A stretch of DNA of 64,000 nucleotides from Turritopsis dohrnii (Eukaryota > Cnidaria > Hydrozoa > Anthoathecata > Oceaniidae), in assembly GCA_027922465.2 (NCBI GenBank), contig BQMF02000609.1:62001-126000 (forward strand). Direction: 5' to 3'. The position numbers and the translations under genes were made by a program. Positions within the stretch are counted from its first letter, which is position 1; the number at the start of each line of letters is the position of its first letter. Below are positions 32,059-41,864 of the stretch, one piece after another. The notes beneath the pieces were generated by a model. That model did no database searches. It worked only from the letters and a program-made list of their open reading frames with translations, and had not been told where the DNA came from.

Positions 32059-32652
32059 ATGAGTTTTAAAATTTATCCAAAACTACCCACTGCTCCTAAG
32101 GATTTGAATGAGCAGGAAAAATTTAACGCAAGCGTAATAAATTCTGAGTTTGAAGAGTTGATAAAACTGAAGAACAAGTTTAGCATCAAGCTCAAGAGAT
32201 ACAACAAGGCGATAGAACGATCGATGCTACTAAATGCTAGCTCAAGCGCTATAACCATTGGCTCTGGCATCGGTTCAATTGCAACAGGGGCTACTATTAT
32301 CGGATTGCCTATTTCTGCAGGATTAGGTGGTGTAGCCCTAGCTGGCTCTATCTGTACCGGACTTACCACAGCTGTCATCAAAAGATATCAAAAGAAAGTA
32401 GAAAAAGTCATAAAATTATATGATATTGTTACATCCTCAATTGCTGTGTTCGAAACTAACATAAGTCAGGCGCTGACTGATGGAAGGATCAATTACAAAG
32501 AATTCCAGGTTTTGCAGGGAACATATTACAAAGCTTTAGAAAGACTCAGTTCTACAGATAGAAAGATGGAGACTGAAACCCAAAATCAATTTCAAAAAAG
32601 TTTGATGGTAGAACTTCAAAACCTGAAAAAATCCATAAACGAAAATGGTTAG
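32059..32652 (+). CDS. Polinton protein with Gly/Ala-rich hydrophobic core, 197 aa
   Basis: A charged helical N-terminus is followed by a Gly/Ala/Ser/Ile-rich hydrophobic region around residues 60-105 (IGSGIGSIATGATIIG...GLGGVALAGSI) and a helical C-terminal half. The hydrophobic core could penetrate membranes, as in some minor virion proteins, though this is only inference. It diverges from the 422-aa gene across a 55-bp AT-rich spacer. Confidence 0.65.
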   Translation: MSFKIYPKLPTAPKDLNEQEKFNASVINSEFEELIKLKNKFSIKLKRYNKAIERSMLLNASSSAITIGSGIGSIATGATIIGLPISAGLGGVALAGSICTGLTTAVIKRYQKKVEKVIKLYDIVTSSIAVFETNISQALTDGRINYKEFQVLQGTYYKALERLSSTDRKMETETQNQFQKSLMVELQNLKKSINENG

Positions 32653-32744
32653 TAGGATGTGCAGTTATGTGCTCCTCAATTTGAAAAAGTGATAAATGAA
32701 ATGAAACTGTTATAAAGACATATGATCACAAGTATATATAGACA

Positions 32745-33083
32745 ATGGAATTTCCAACAGTTGCAACATTTGAACAAAACATGGAACAAATTATTCCGAT
32801 CATAAAGTGGAGAGAGCTACCTGAAAATGTGATTTATTATGTTAAATCTGTGGGTGTGTCTATCACACCTGCATCTGAATTTGGTTCTGGAAAAGCTATG
32901 TATGCAGAGGTCCAAGACAGAACAGGAAATTTATATAAGACATAGTTGCCTGCAAGACTTTGCGTTGAATTGAAGGTTTATCTCTGGAGTTACAAAAAAG
33001 CTTTTATCATACCGAAGGGGCTCAAACAATCTGAAAAGAATCCTGAAAGACAATTCTTTGATTATGACATTATGTGGTTCTAA
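32745..33083 (+). pseudogene. Polinton small protein broken by an in-frame stop
   Basis: The frame runs from MEFPTVATFEQNMEQI and hits TAG at 32943-32945 after 66 residues, then stays open to 33083 for 46 more codons, including GLKQSEKNPERQFFDYD. The two halves look like one conserved Polinton protein of 112 codons with a nonsense mutation. Function unknown. Confidence 0.65.
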
Positions 33084-33103
33084 ACCTCGTCGCTAGACGA
33101 CTC

Positions 33104-33128
33104 ATCTTTACTTATTTCTAGTAAAGAT
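33104..33128. terminator. Hairpin at convergent junction 3
   Basis: Perfect 9-bp arms, ATCTTTACT and AGTAAAGAT, with a 7-nt loop, lie between the plus-strand stop at 33083 and the integrase stop at 33145. The third of three convergent junctions with such a structure. Confidence 0.5.
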
Positions 33129-33144
33129 ACTTTGTATTTACGGT

Positions 33145-34128
33145 TCACCAACCTTGCACATAATCAGGAGGTAGCTCTGTATCCTCAGGTATCAACATCA
33201 GCTCTTCATTCACAAAAGATCGTTCAGGTCCATCTTGAAGGTAATATAGTACGCGGTTACCAGGTTGATCTATTACCTCACTCAATCTATATGTCCTCTT
33301 TGACCATATCCTATCTGTTGCTCTTTTTCGATGGTCATCGTGCTCTTCACCCGGTTGCAATAGATATCTATACAAACCATCTTGAGGTAGCTCTACTTCA
33401 GGTGGATAGCTCTCTCGTTTAGCGAGAGGCACCTCTTTCAATTTGATGGCATCTTTCGGTTTCATACCGATCATCTGCGTCTCCGTATCATTTAATCTAC
33501 CCACAAGTTTATACAAATATTTGACCCATGTAGATGATACCTTTTCCGAATCATTCAGTTCTTGAGCATCTTGTATTTTGAATAAATTTTCAGCAAGTAT
33601 CTTGTTCAATGCCTCAACAAAAGCTGTATGGGTATGCTTATATTTAGTAGTTGCTCTTTTAATTTCAACATTATTCTTCTCCAACAATTTTGATACATCA
33701 GCTTTGAATTCTGAACCGTTATCACATTGAAATACTTTTGGATAGTTTAAGGGTCCAACCTTGTAGATGTCTTCAATCATAGCGGCAACCTCTTTCGCTC
33801 TCTTAGTATTCAAAGGTCGGGCCACCTTATAGCGTGAAGCAACATCGACACCAGACAAAATGTACTTGTATTTATTACCATATAGCATATCACTAGGCAT
33901 ATACAATATATCAAATTGATGAATCTCATTCGGTTTAGTTACCTCATAATGCGGACGTTCGATCCTTTTCGGTGCCGGTAGATGTACCTGCCACAAAGCT
34001 TGTTTTAATAACCACTTCTTAATTTCCTTCAGTTTGAAATCAAATCCTCTTAGATTGCGAACAGCCTTTTGTCCTTTCCATAAGTTTTGAGGTTGATAGT
34101 AAATCACTTGAAGTTTAGAGTTTGACAT
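33145..34128 (-). CDS. INT: Polinton integrase (retroviral type), 327 aa
   Basis: This enzyme inserts the element by cutting and joining at target DNA. The RNase H-fold core has the catalytic triad D73 (in QFDILYM), D136 (in FQCDNGSEF) and E172 (in AFVEALN), with exactly 35 residues between the last two. The C-terminal part (RIWSKRTYRLSEVIDQPGNR...LYYLQDG) resembles a chromodomain-like or SH3-like tail. The N-terminal zinc-binding segment is not clearly visible. It diverges from the SAP-protein gene; the frame is intact. Confidence 0.92.
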   Translation of the reverse strand: MSNSKLQVIYYQPQNLWKGQKAVRNLRGFDFKLKEIKKWLLKQALWQVHLPAPKRIERPHYEVTKPNEIHQFDILYMPSDMLYGNKYKYILSGVDVASRYKVARPLNTKRAKEVAAMIEDIYKVGPLNYPKVFQCDNGSEFKADVSKLLEKNNVEIKRATTKYKHTHTAFVEALNKILAENLFKIQDAQELNDSEKVSSTWVKYLYKLVGRLNDTETQMIGMKPKDAIKLKEVPLAKRESYPPEVELPQDGLYRYLLQPGEEHDDHRKRATDRIWSKRTYRLSEVIDQPGNRVLYYLQDGPERSFVNEELMLIPEDTELPPDYVQGW

Positions 34129-34186
34129 CTTTTATTTATACATATAGCGTTATTTATCTCATTTTATTATGATATAACACGAGATA

Positions 34187-34200
34187 AAGTGATATAAAAA
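34187..34200 (+). promoter_or_regulatory. Shared upstream motif, copy 1
   Basis: AAGTGATATAAAAA begins 46 bp before the 34233 start. An almost identical motif precedes the next gene at a similar distance (34601). It is TATA-like and is likely the core promoter. Confidence 0.5.
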
Positions 34201-34232
34201 AGAGACTTTATATATAGAGAGTGTAGAAAGAA

Positions 34233-34505
34233 ATGTCTTCATATAACGAATTGACTTACAAAAAGTTGCGACAGCTCGCAAAAGCTCGAGGTATCAAGTA
34301 TTGTTCACAGATGACCAAACCGCGTATAGTTGAGATGCTAGAAAAAAACGATGTAGACCCCTCGATCGTGCTAGATGAAGAGGCCAAAGCCACTTGTTTC
34401 GCTGGCTATGATAGATGGCGCAAGAATCCAGAGAATAGAGAGAGGTACCTAACCTACCACAGATCCTACAACCGTCGAGTCCGCGCTGAGGCTAAATGTA
34501 CCTAA
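34233..34505 (+). CDS. SAP-domain protein, 90 aa
   Basis: Residues about 5-38 form a SAP motif (LTYKKLRQLAKARGIKYCSQ...RIVEMLEKN), a small helix-turn-helix that binds DNA or nuclear proteins. The C-terminal part is rich in Arg, Tyr and His (WRKNPENRERYLTYHRSYNR). It may bind the element's DNA. An intact frame; another SAP motif starts the next frame. Confidence 0.7.
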   Translation: MSSYNELTYKKLRQLAKARGIKYCSQMTKPRIVEMLEKNDVDPSIVLDEEAKATCFAGYDRWRKNPENRERYLTYHRSYNRRVRAEAKCT

Positions 34506-34600
34506 TGCGCTATATTTAACATTTTATTACCCATATCGAGTAATGAATGAATGAATCAACGATATTTTACGATCATTTGACACCTGACTTCTGATGAAAA

Positions 34601-34615
34601 AAGTGATATAAAAGG
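34601..34615 (+). promoter_or_regulatory. Shared upstream motif, copy 2
   Basis: AAGTGATATAAAAGG begins 50 bp before the SAP-polymerase start at 34651 and repeats the motif at 34187. Its spacing to the start codon is conserved within a few bases. Confidence 0.5.
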
Positions 34616-34650
34616 ATCAGATATTCTATATAACAAGTCAAGATCCAAAC

Positions 34651-35139
34651 ATGACTTCACAAAATACCTTTGTTGAATTAAAAGCTCTCGCAAGAGAACG
34701 CGGCCTACAGGGCTACTCGAAACTAAGAAAGGCCGAGCTCATTGAATTATTAGCTGGCTCACCAGCTCGTTTGTCTACACCAACACCAACGAGGAATGAC
34801 CAACCTATTCCACCACCAAAATCTACTAGGCGATTCAAACCAGTCCGACCTGTTACAATTATTCCTAACCGACAAGACATGGATTTGTTTGAGCAGCAAG
34901 AAATGGCAAAAAATAGACCTCAGGTAAAAAGTAAGTTGGATGAGTTGAAGGAGTGGTTGGTAAATCACACACCTAAACCTATTCGTGAGAAAGTGAGTAG
35001 CGCTTTCAGAGAGATGAAGAAGAAGATTCTTAATCTCTACAAGAGGAAGAATGATGAAAAAGATGAAAAATTGGTGAAACCAAAAGCGTTTGTCCCATTG
35101 AAACGGCGTTTGATGGTTCTTACAAAAGGTTCAAGATAA
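34651..35139 (+). pseudogene. POLB: N-terminal SAP part of the Polinton polymerase, frameshifted
   Basis: A SAP motif at about residues 6-38 (FVELKALARERGLQGYSKLR) leads into a Pro-rich and Lys-rich linker with VKSKLDELKEWLVNHTPKPI, a pattern at the N-terminus of Polinton polymerases. The frame ends at 35139. The polymerase frame is already open upstream of 35100 in another phase, so one frameshift near 35095-35110 separates this domain from the polymerase body. Confidence 0.7.
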
Positions 35140-35207
35140 ACTCAGATGGAAAAAAGGACGTTGATTCGTTTCTTGAAAAGGTTCGACCCATCCTAATTGA
35201 TCTGATT

Positions 35208-37313
35208 ATGAGGGAACTCAAAAACAAAAAATTAATAAAAATTCAAGCAACTGTGTGGATCAAATGGAGAAAGGAGGATTTATCCAATCCTGAAGCGACA
35301 ATCTATGTTGATAAGGCGTTCAATAGCAATATGGAAACAATTCATAGTAAAAGTGATATATCTGATGTTGTCAATAAGATGTTCAATAAGATAATCGAAC
35401 AGGTTGAAAACCCCGCGTTACCTCAATCCGGCTTTGTTATCGATAAGATTTTAAATATTGATGTGGACTTTCACAAGCTAAAATTAACGAGAGGCAGCTC
35501 TTACTTGCCGCTACCTAAGAATTTTAGCGGTAAGTATTCGATAATCAATCCTAAAAACGAAGATGATGAAGAATGCTTCAAATGGGCTGTTATCGCAGCT
35601 CTCAATCATGATAAGATCGATAATCATCCTGAACGAATCTTGGCTCTCAAAAAGTATGATAAATATAATTGGGAGGGTTTATCGTTTCCAATGGCGCTAA
35701 ATAAAATAGATTTGTTTGAGAGGAGGAACCCTGATATCGCTGTGCATGTTTTGACAAAAAACGAGAAAGAAGGTATCTATATGTGTCGTAAGTCGAAGCA
35801 TCTTGATCGCAAAGAAACGGTTGTTTTGTTTTTACTATGTGAAGAGGAAAAGAGACATTATATAGCTGTAAAGAACTTGAGCGGTGTCTTGAGCAAGGTC
35901 AACTCGAAGCATGAACATAAGGAGCATTATTGTTTGAATTGTCTCAATGGATTCTCAAGTGAGAAAACACGAGATGAACACTTTCAATATTGTAAAAATA
36001 ATGATGTCGCGAAGATCGAAATGCCAAAGGAGGGTAGCACCGTTAAATTTCATGATGGTCAGTACCAGCTCAAAGCTCCTTTCATAATGTATGCTGATTT
36101 CGAAGCTTTGTCAAAAGAGGTTTGTAAAGAACCGCGTAGTGGATCATCCACTGAAAAGGTTGGTATACATATCCCCACAGGCTTCTGTTGTTATAGCAAA
36201 TTTGCTCATGGTGAAGTTTCAGACCCTCTAACGCTTTATCGAGGTGAAGACTGTGTTTTACGTTTTGTAGATCATGCAGTAGGTGAAGTGAAAAGGCTAT
36301 ACAATATGTGTCCTAAACAGAGAATGCGAGACCTCACATATGAAGAGGAACAGGGATTTATCGATTCTGATAAATGTCACATATGTATGAAAGAATTTGA
36401 AAAAGATAATATTAAGGTTAGGGATCACTGTCATTTTACTGGTAAATTTCGTGGAGCTGCACATCAGTCTTGTAATCTCCGTTACAAAGTGCCTAAATAC
36501 ATCCCGATCGTCTTTCACAATCTAAGCGGATATGATGCTCATCTATTTATCAAAGAACTAGCCAAACAGTATGGAGATGAAGGGATTGCCGTCATCGCTG
36601 AAAACAAAGAAAAATATATCTCTTTTTCATTGGATGTTAAGGTTGGTGAATATACTGACAAAAATGGGGAGACTAGGGTTCAAAAGATACAGTTGAGATT
36701 CATCGATAGTGTGCGTTTCATGGCTAGTAGTCTGGATAACTTGGTAAACAATCTATCCGACGATCAGTGTAAAAACCTTCGAAAATTCTTCAAGGGTGAT
36801 GAGCAATTCAAACTATTGAGAAGAAAAGGAGTTTATCCTTATGAATACATTGATTCTTTTGATAAGTTTAACGAAACTAAGCTCCCACCGAAAGATGCTT
36901 TTTATAGCAAGTTTAACATGAAAGGTATCAGTGATGCTGATTATACGCATGCACAGAAGGTGTGGAAACATATGAAAAATAAAAATATGGGTGCGTATCA
37001 TGATCTCTACCTCAAGACAGACGTTCTATTGCTTGCTGATGTTTTTGAGACTTTTAGGGAAACATGCATAACGAACTATCAACTGGATCCTGCACATTTT
37101 TACACTGCTCCAGGACTAGCTTGGCAAGCCTGTTTGAAAAATACAGAGGTTGAGCTGGATCTGTTGTCAGATATGGATATGTTTCTCTTCGTAGAGCAAG
37201 GTATTAGAGGAGGTCTCTGTCAGGCTGTTCATAGACATGCTAAAGCTAATAACAAGTATATGGATGCTAAATATAAGAAGACTGAAGAAAGTAGCTATCT
37301 CCAAATATCTTGA
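35208..37313 (+). pseudogene. POLB: Protein-primed family B DNA polymerase, exonuclease half
   Basis: It replicates the element's DNA, primed by a protein. Visible are an N-terminal Zn-binding segment (CLNCLNGFSSEKTRDEHFQYC), Exo I MYADFEAL near residue 294, an endonuclease VII-like block CHICMKEF...RDHCHFTGKFRGAAH near 390, Exo II HNLSGYDAH near 436 and Exo III YHDLYLKTDVLLLADV near 597. Exonuclease residues are intact. In-frame codons also continue upstream of this start to about 35090. The frame ends at 37313, where one frameshift moves the polymerase core to the next frame. Confidence 0.88.
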
Positions 37314-38535
37314 TGCAAATAATCTATATGGATGGGCTATGATTCAGAAGCTACCGACAGGGAATTTCAAGTGGGTAGATGCTAATAAATTTACCGCCGA
37401 TTTCATTTCAAAGTTGGCTGAGAAAGACGGTAAATATGGTTATCTTCTTGAAGTTGATGTGAACTATCCTCAGGAGTTTCATGATTCACATAACGATCTT
37501 CCGTTTATGCCTGAGCGAAAGAAGATCAATGGTGTAGAAAAGCTAACTCCATGTCTTTCAGACATGAAGAACTATATTATTCATATCCGTGCACTTGATC
37601 AAGCGCTGAAGCATGGTCTTGTTCTTGAGAAGGTTCATAGAGTACTGAGATTTAGGCAAAGCGCATGGTTGAAGCCGTACATCGATTTCAACACCAATTT
37701 GCGTACCAAATCAAAAAATGACTTTGAAAAGGACTTTTTCAAGCTCATGAACAATTCAGTCTTTGGTAAAACTATGGAGAATCAACGTAAACATAAAGAC
37801 ATACGCTTGGCTACCAAGAAAGAACAATATGATGAATATAATATAATGCTGGTGATGAAACCTAATTTCAAGGGTAGTATCTGTTTCAGTGAACATTTGA
37901 TGGCTGCTGAAATGCAAAAGATCAAACTCGTGTTGAACAAGCCAATCTATCTGGGACCTACAGTTCTTGATTTGTCAAAGACGATTATGTACGAGTTTCA
38001 CTATGATTACATGAAACCAAAATATGGTGACAATCTAAAGCTCTGCTATATGGATACAGACAGCTTTGTCTACCACATCAAAACCGACGATTTTTACAAA
38101 GATATCGCTGATGATGTAGCTTTGAGATTTGACACTTCAGCGTACGATGAGAAAGATAACAGACCTTTACCCATAGGTTTGAATAAGAAAGTCATTGGTC
38201 TAATGAAAGATGAGTTGGGTGGTAAGATAATGACAGAGTTTGTTGCTCTAAGAGCGAAGACCTATGCATATAAACAGCTGGATGGAAAAGAAGACAAGAA
38301 GTGCAAGGGAGTCAAGAAGTGCGTAGTAAAGAAGACCATGGGGTTTGATGATTACAAGAGATGCTTGTTCGATGGTAAGAATGTTTACAGAGAACAGATG
38401 ACCTTTCAATCGATTAAGCATGATGTTCACACTATAAAAACAAACAAACTCGCTCTCAATGCGGATGATGACAAAAGAATTATTGCAAAAGATGGTATTG
38501 CTACATATGCCAGAGGACATTATAGATATGTATAA
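37237..38535 (+). pseudogene. POLB: Protein-primed family B DNA polymerase, polymerase half
   Basis: Motif A is KYLDANNLYG near residue 24, motif B is KLMNNSVFGK near 168, and motif C is YMDTDS near 271, so both catalytic aspartate sites are present. The true junction with the exonuclease half lies in the overlap near 37290-37310; the first ~20 residues of this frame are out-of-frame sequence. Length of both halves together is usual for Polinton polymerases. With two frameshifts the gene is probably inactive unless sequencing error explains them. Confidence 0.88.
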
Positions 38536-38543
38536 GATAACAA

Positions 38544-38583
38544 AGAGGTAAGAGGTAAGAGGTAAGAGGTAAAAAAAAAAAAC

Positions 38584-38614
<31 letters not shown>

Positions 38615-38640
38615 ACAAACAAAATAAACGAATTATACAT
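38544..38640. repeat. AGGTAAG repeats followed by A/AAAC-rich tract
   Basis: A few tandem copies of a 7-bp AGGTAAG-like unit lie a few bases after the polymerase stop and are followed by a long A- and AAAC-rich tract. This is a simple repeat with no assigned role. Confidence 0.7.
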
Positions 38641-38708
38641 GATACCTATGGATATTGACTTTGAAGATCTTTTTGACTGCATCGATGATCTGTGTGTGTG
38701 TCTGTGTC

Positions 38709-39390
38709 TGTGTGTTATATGTATTGTTAGCTCATTTATGTTATAAAAATGAAACTACTACAAACTGCTTTTTACTACATTTTTATGAGATATTTAATTG
38801 TTTACATTTATGAGTAATTTGTGGTTATAATAATAATAAAAAACTGTTTACGTGTTGTTATTTGTTATGTAATCAAAATAACACGTTTCATAACTCGTAT
38901 TGCGTTATGAAAACAAAGGTCTTAGATGATAATATTAGCTATAGTAGGGAAATTCCCGAAATCATATGATTTCCCATGTTATGAGAGAATAATTGACAGG
39001 GATTCTCGCTTATGATTATGAGGGACATAATTTCTGTCCTAGCATCGGCACTTTCCTATCTTTCCCCGCGTTCATATGGCTTTTCTCATCCCACTTAACC
39101 GGGCTGGAGAATGTTGTTTACATCACGTAAACAATAATTCGAATTTCGACGCGTGCGCACTTGTCTAAAATCTATCCCACTAAGCCGGGCTGGTCTGTTC
39201 ATATGAACAAATTTCATCTCACTTAGGTGAGATCCCGGTCAAATGAAATGAGATCTCACTTAAGTGAGCCAGCCCGCTTTTCATATGAACACAATTTATT
39301 TTTATAAAGATTTCTTAATGACAGTGAGATCTCTGCTAAGTGAGCTAGCCCGGCTAACCGGGCCAGCTCACCTCCATATGAACAGCCCCT
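38709..39390 (-). repeat. Polinton right terminal inverted repeat
   Basis: About 682 bp matching the left repeat in inverse order. It is longer because it holds about 250 bp near the outer end with several diverged copies of the GTTCATATG / CCGGGCTGG terminal words, which suggests nested duplication of the terminus or a deletion on the left. Confidence 0.88.
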
Positions 39391-40074
39391 AAGAAGATTG
39401 GAAGTACATCATATCAAGTTTTAACATGATTTTATGCTGAAAAGATCATTCAACCTTTTTTTCGAATTTCTTAAAGAATTTTTATAAACTTTCTTCTATT
39501 TTGTTAGATTAAATTAGGTCATGTTCGGTTGATCGTTATGTCACACTTTTCTTTTATATGTAATTTGTGTATTGTGTATATATGTAATTATATATAAGAG
39601 TACTTTTTACATTTTTCACTCTCATTCAAACATTCAAAAGAGTCAACATATAATTTACAATCACTTATTCATGAAAATTTTCACTGGTAGCACATTTTTG
39701 GCCAGTTGTTTGAACACATTTAACTTTAAAATTTCAATAACAAAAACTCATTTTACTTTGTGTGTTACAATTCCCACCTGCTGTATGCAGTCTACACTGA
39801 GCAGCAGTCAATGTTGTACTGTATTGTATTGTATTGTATTGTATTGTTCAATCATTCAAAATCATTCAAGTTTCAAGAATGTTATTGTTAGTCTTCCATC
39901 TTTCATACTTCAGCTGATTTTGCAGAAATCTTTCTGCCCGTAAGGGCATCTTGTTCTATTTCTTTTGGTATAAAACTTTTATTATATTTAGAATTATGTC
40001 AAACGCTACAGTGAATAAGTTTTTGGTTAGCCTCATTTTTGAAACACACTGTAGATAAATTTTTAATTAAGATA
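39391..40074. other. Gene-free flank with short repeats
   Basis: Contains a TATTG microsatellite at 39817-39846, a ~90-bp repeat (39968-40058) shared in inverse orientation with 20340-20432, and a short word (CTGCCCGTAAGGGCATCTTG) resembling the inverse of the block near 11067 and 12577. No gene was supported. Confidence 0.5.
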
Positions 40075-40532
40075 CTAGCCGACAAAGCGGCGTCATTCGC
40101 CGCCCATGTTCCCAAAAAATACCACCCAAAGAGTTCACGAAAAATAAAATTAAGTAATTGGCAACTGAAAGTGTACTCATGTTGTTGAGCTCGGAAAACT
40201 GAGCAAGAAAATGTATCGGATCGTTTTGATACGACCAATTGTTACAGAGAAATTGTTGATAAAAAAATTGACGTCACAGACCCGTCTCCAAATAAAATTA
40301 GGCCCAAACTTTTCTTTGCCCCATCGCCTGTATTTCAAACCCCCAAAACGTCAGTTATCCCTATTGGTTACCGAGATAATTTTTTCTACACGCTGCGTTC
40401 GATTTGCGTCTCAATACAATGGCTTCTTCACACAAAAGAAATGGCTTCATAAGTAATTTCTATCACAAGACAATCTACTATTTTGACAGACAAACAAACA
40501 AACAGACAGAGAAGCGGCTATTAATGTATAGA
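40075..40532 (-). mobile_element. Non-autonomous Helitron unit 1 of the array, short type
   Basis: On the minus strand it ends CTAG with the flanking base T; the start is adjacent to unit 2. The 3' hairpin carries substitutions (GCGGCGAATGACGCCGC). Short-type internal blocks match 18748-19204. No coding frame is credible. Confidence 0.85.
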
Positions 40533-40997
40533 AGCCGCCAAGGCGGCGTCGCTCGCCGACCATGTTCAGCCTGCGTTGTGTCACCTCCCAAAGAGTTCAC
40601 AAAAAACGGAATTAAGAAATTGACAGTGGAAAGTGTTACCATGTTGCAGAGCTCAAAATTTTGAGAAAGAAAATGTATAGGATCATATGTATATGACGCA
40701 CCGTTTCCGAGATATCACCAATCAAATGTTTTGATGACGTCATAAATCCCCGTATCTAAAAATTTTGCCCAAATTTTTTCGTCACCCCATGGCCAATATC
40801 AAAGACCCCATAAGACGTCAGTTATTCCTATTGGTTACCGAGATAATTTTCCCTTAACGTCGCATTCGATTAGGGTCTGAATACAATGGTTTCGCACTGA
40901 CATCACACAAAATAAAATGAAATATTCACTCTTACAACTCAATCTGCCATTTTGCGTGACAGACAAACAGACAGAGAATCGGCTATTAATATATAGA
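40533..40997 (-). mobile_element. Non-autonomous Helitron unit 2, short type, 465 bp
   Basis: It abuts units 1 and 3 head to tail. The CT of its CTAG end appears deleted at the junction with unit 1 (the plus strand reads TATAGA then AGCCGCC). Internal sequence diverges moderately from unit 1, so the array is not a single very recent amplification. Confidence 0.85.
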
Positions 40998-41864
40998 CTA
41001 GCCGCCAAGGCGGCGTCGCTCGCCGCCCATGTCCACCTGCTCTGTGTATCACTGTATCAATAAACGTCAAATTTCCTTATAAACGGCTCGTTCAACCAGA
41101 AGCAGATTCGAAGTCACAACCTCTGGTAAAACCAATCTTTTATCAGTGTAACAATACACTCAAAACGTATAGAGAGAAAACTTCAACTTTTTATTAACTT
41201 TTGTTTAAAAAAAGTTAGGCGCTCTAACATGGGTGCTATCCAACGTGGATTCTCTCGAGGAAAGTGGATTCTCTTCTTAAAAAGATCACACGGGAGGAGA
41301 GAAGAAAAGGCACGTGCTAAATGAATCAAGTGAATAAAAAAAACGTTCGATCTGATATGAAATAAAATAGATTAAAAGAAATCGATTAAAGACAATTATT
41401 ATGACAAAAGCAAAAAAAAAATATTTTGTTTTATGATATTTTTTTTTTACCTATAGGTTTTTAAACATTTTCATTACTCGAAAAAAAAGTTCACCCGTCT
41501 CAGACAGTCAGGCAAGGATACGTTAGGTACACTGGCAAACCGAGATGCTACCACGTTCTCCCACGGCTGCTTTTTGTCCAAAATGTTTTATCAGTTAGTT
41601 TCTTTGTATTTAGTTGATGTATTGTTTTCAAAGCCAAGTCAACGTGGAATATAAAACTAACACCATAGTAATAAAAACAAAACGTTATTCCTATTAGTTC
41701 ATCAGCCAAAAAAAGTCACGTTCGATTGGGGTTGCAATGTATTTGCTTCGAACTCACGTCGCACACAAAAAAAGAAATAATTTTGCTCACAACTCAATCT
41801 ACCATTTTGCGTGACAGACAAACAGACAGACAGACAGACAGAGAATCGGCTATTAATATATAGA
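40998..41864 (-). mobile_element. Non-autonomous Helitron unit 3, long type, 867 bp
   Basis: On the minus strand it starts TCTATATATTAATAGCCG and ends with the hairpin GGCGGCGAGCGACGCCGCC and GGCGGCTAG. It matches the long unit at 15232-16094 over its length. No coding frame is credible. Confidence 0.88.

Larger units (their letters stand above)
23975..39390. mobile_element. Polinton (Maverick) DNA element, 15.4 kb
   Basis: The element is bounded by long inverted repeats whose outer ends read AGGGGCTGTTCATATGG and its complement. It contains the hallmark Polinton set: double jelly-roll major capsid protein, A32/FtsK-like packaging ATPase, retroviral-type integrase and protein-primed family B DNA polymerase, plus several small proteins. 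The coding order and two-strand arrangement are typical of the group, which is related to adintoviruses and other virus-like elements. No matching 6-bp target duplication was found (TAATTA on the left, AAGAAG on the right). Polymerase frameshifts and two in-frame stops mark it as a decaying copy. Confidence 0.92.

Noticed and set aside
33132..33422. Plus-strand frame opposite the integrase 3' end
   Set aside because: Antisense to a gene with intact catalytic residues; no domain of its own.
23975..39390. The possibility that this is a free virus or virophage contaminating the assembly
   Set aside because: The ends are Polinton inverted repeats, and sequence on both sides carries repeats found elsewhere in this window (for example 39968-40058), so it is integrated.
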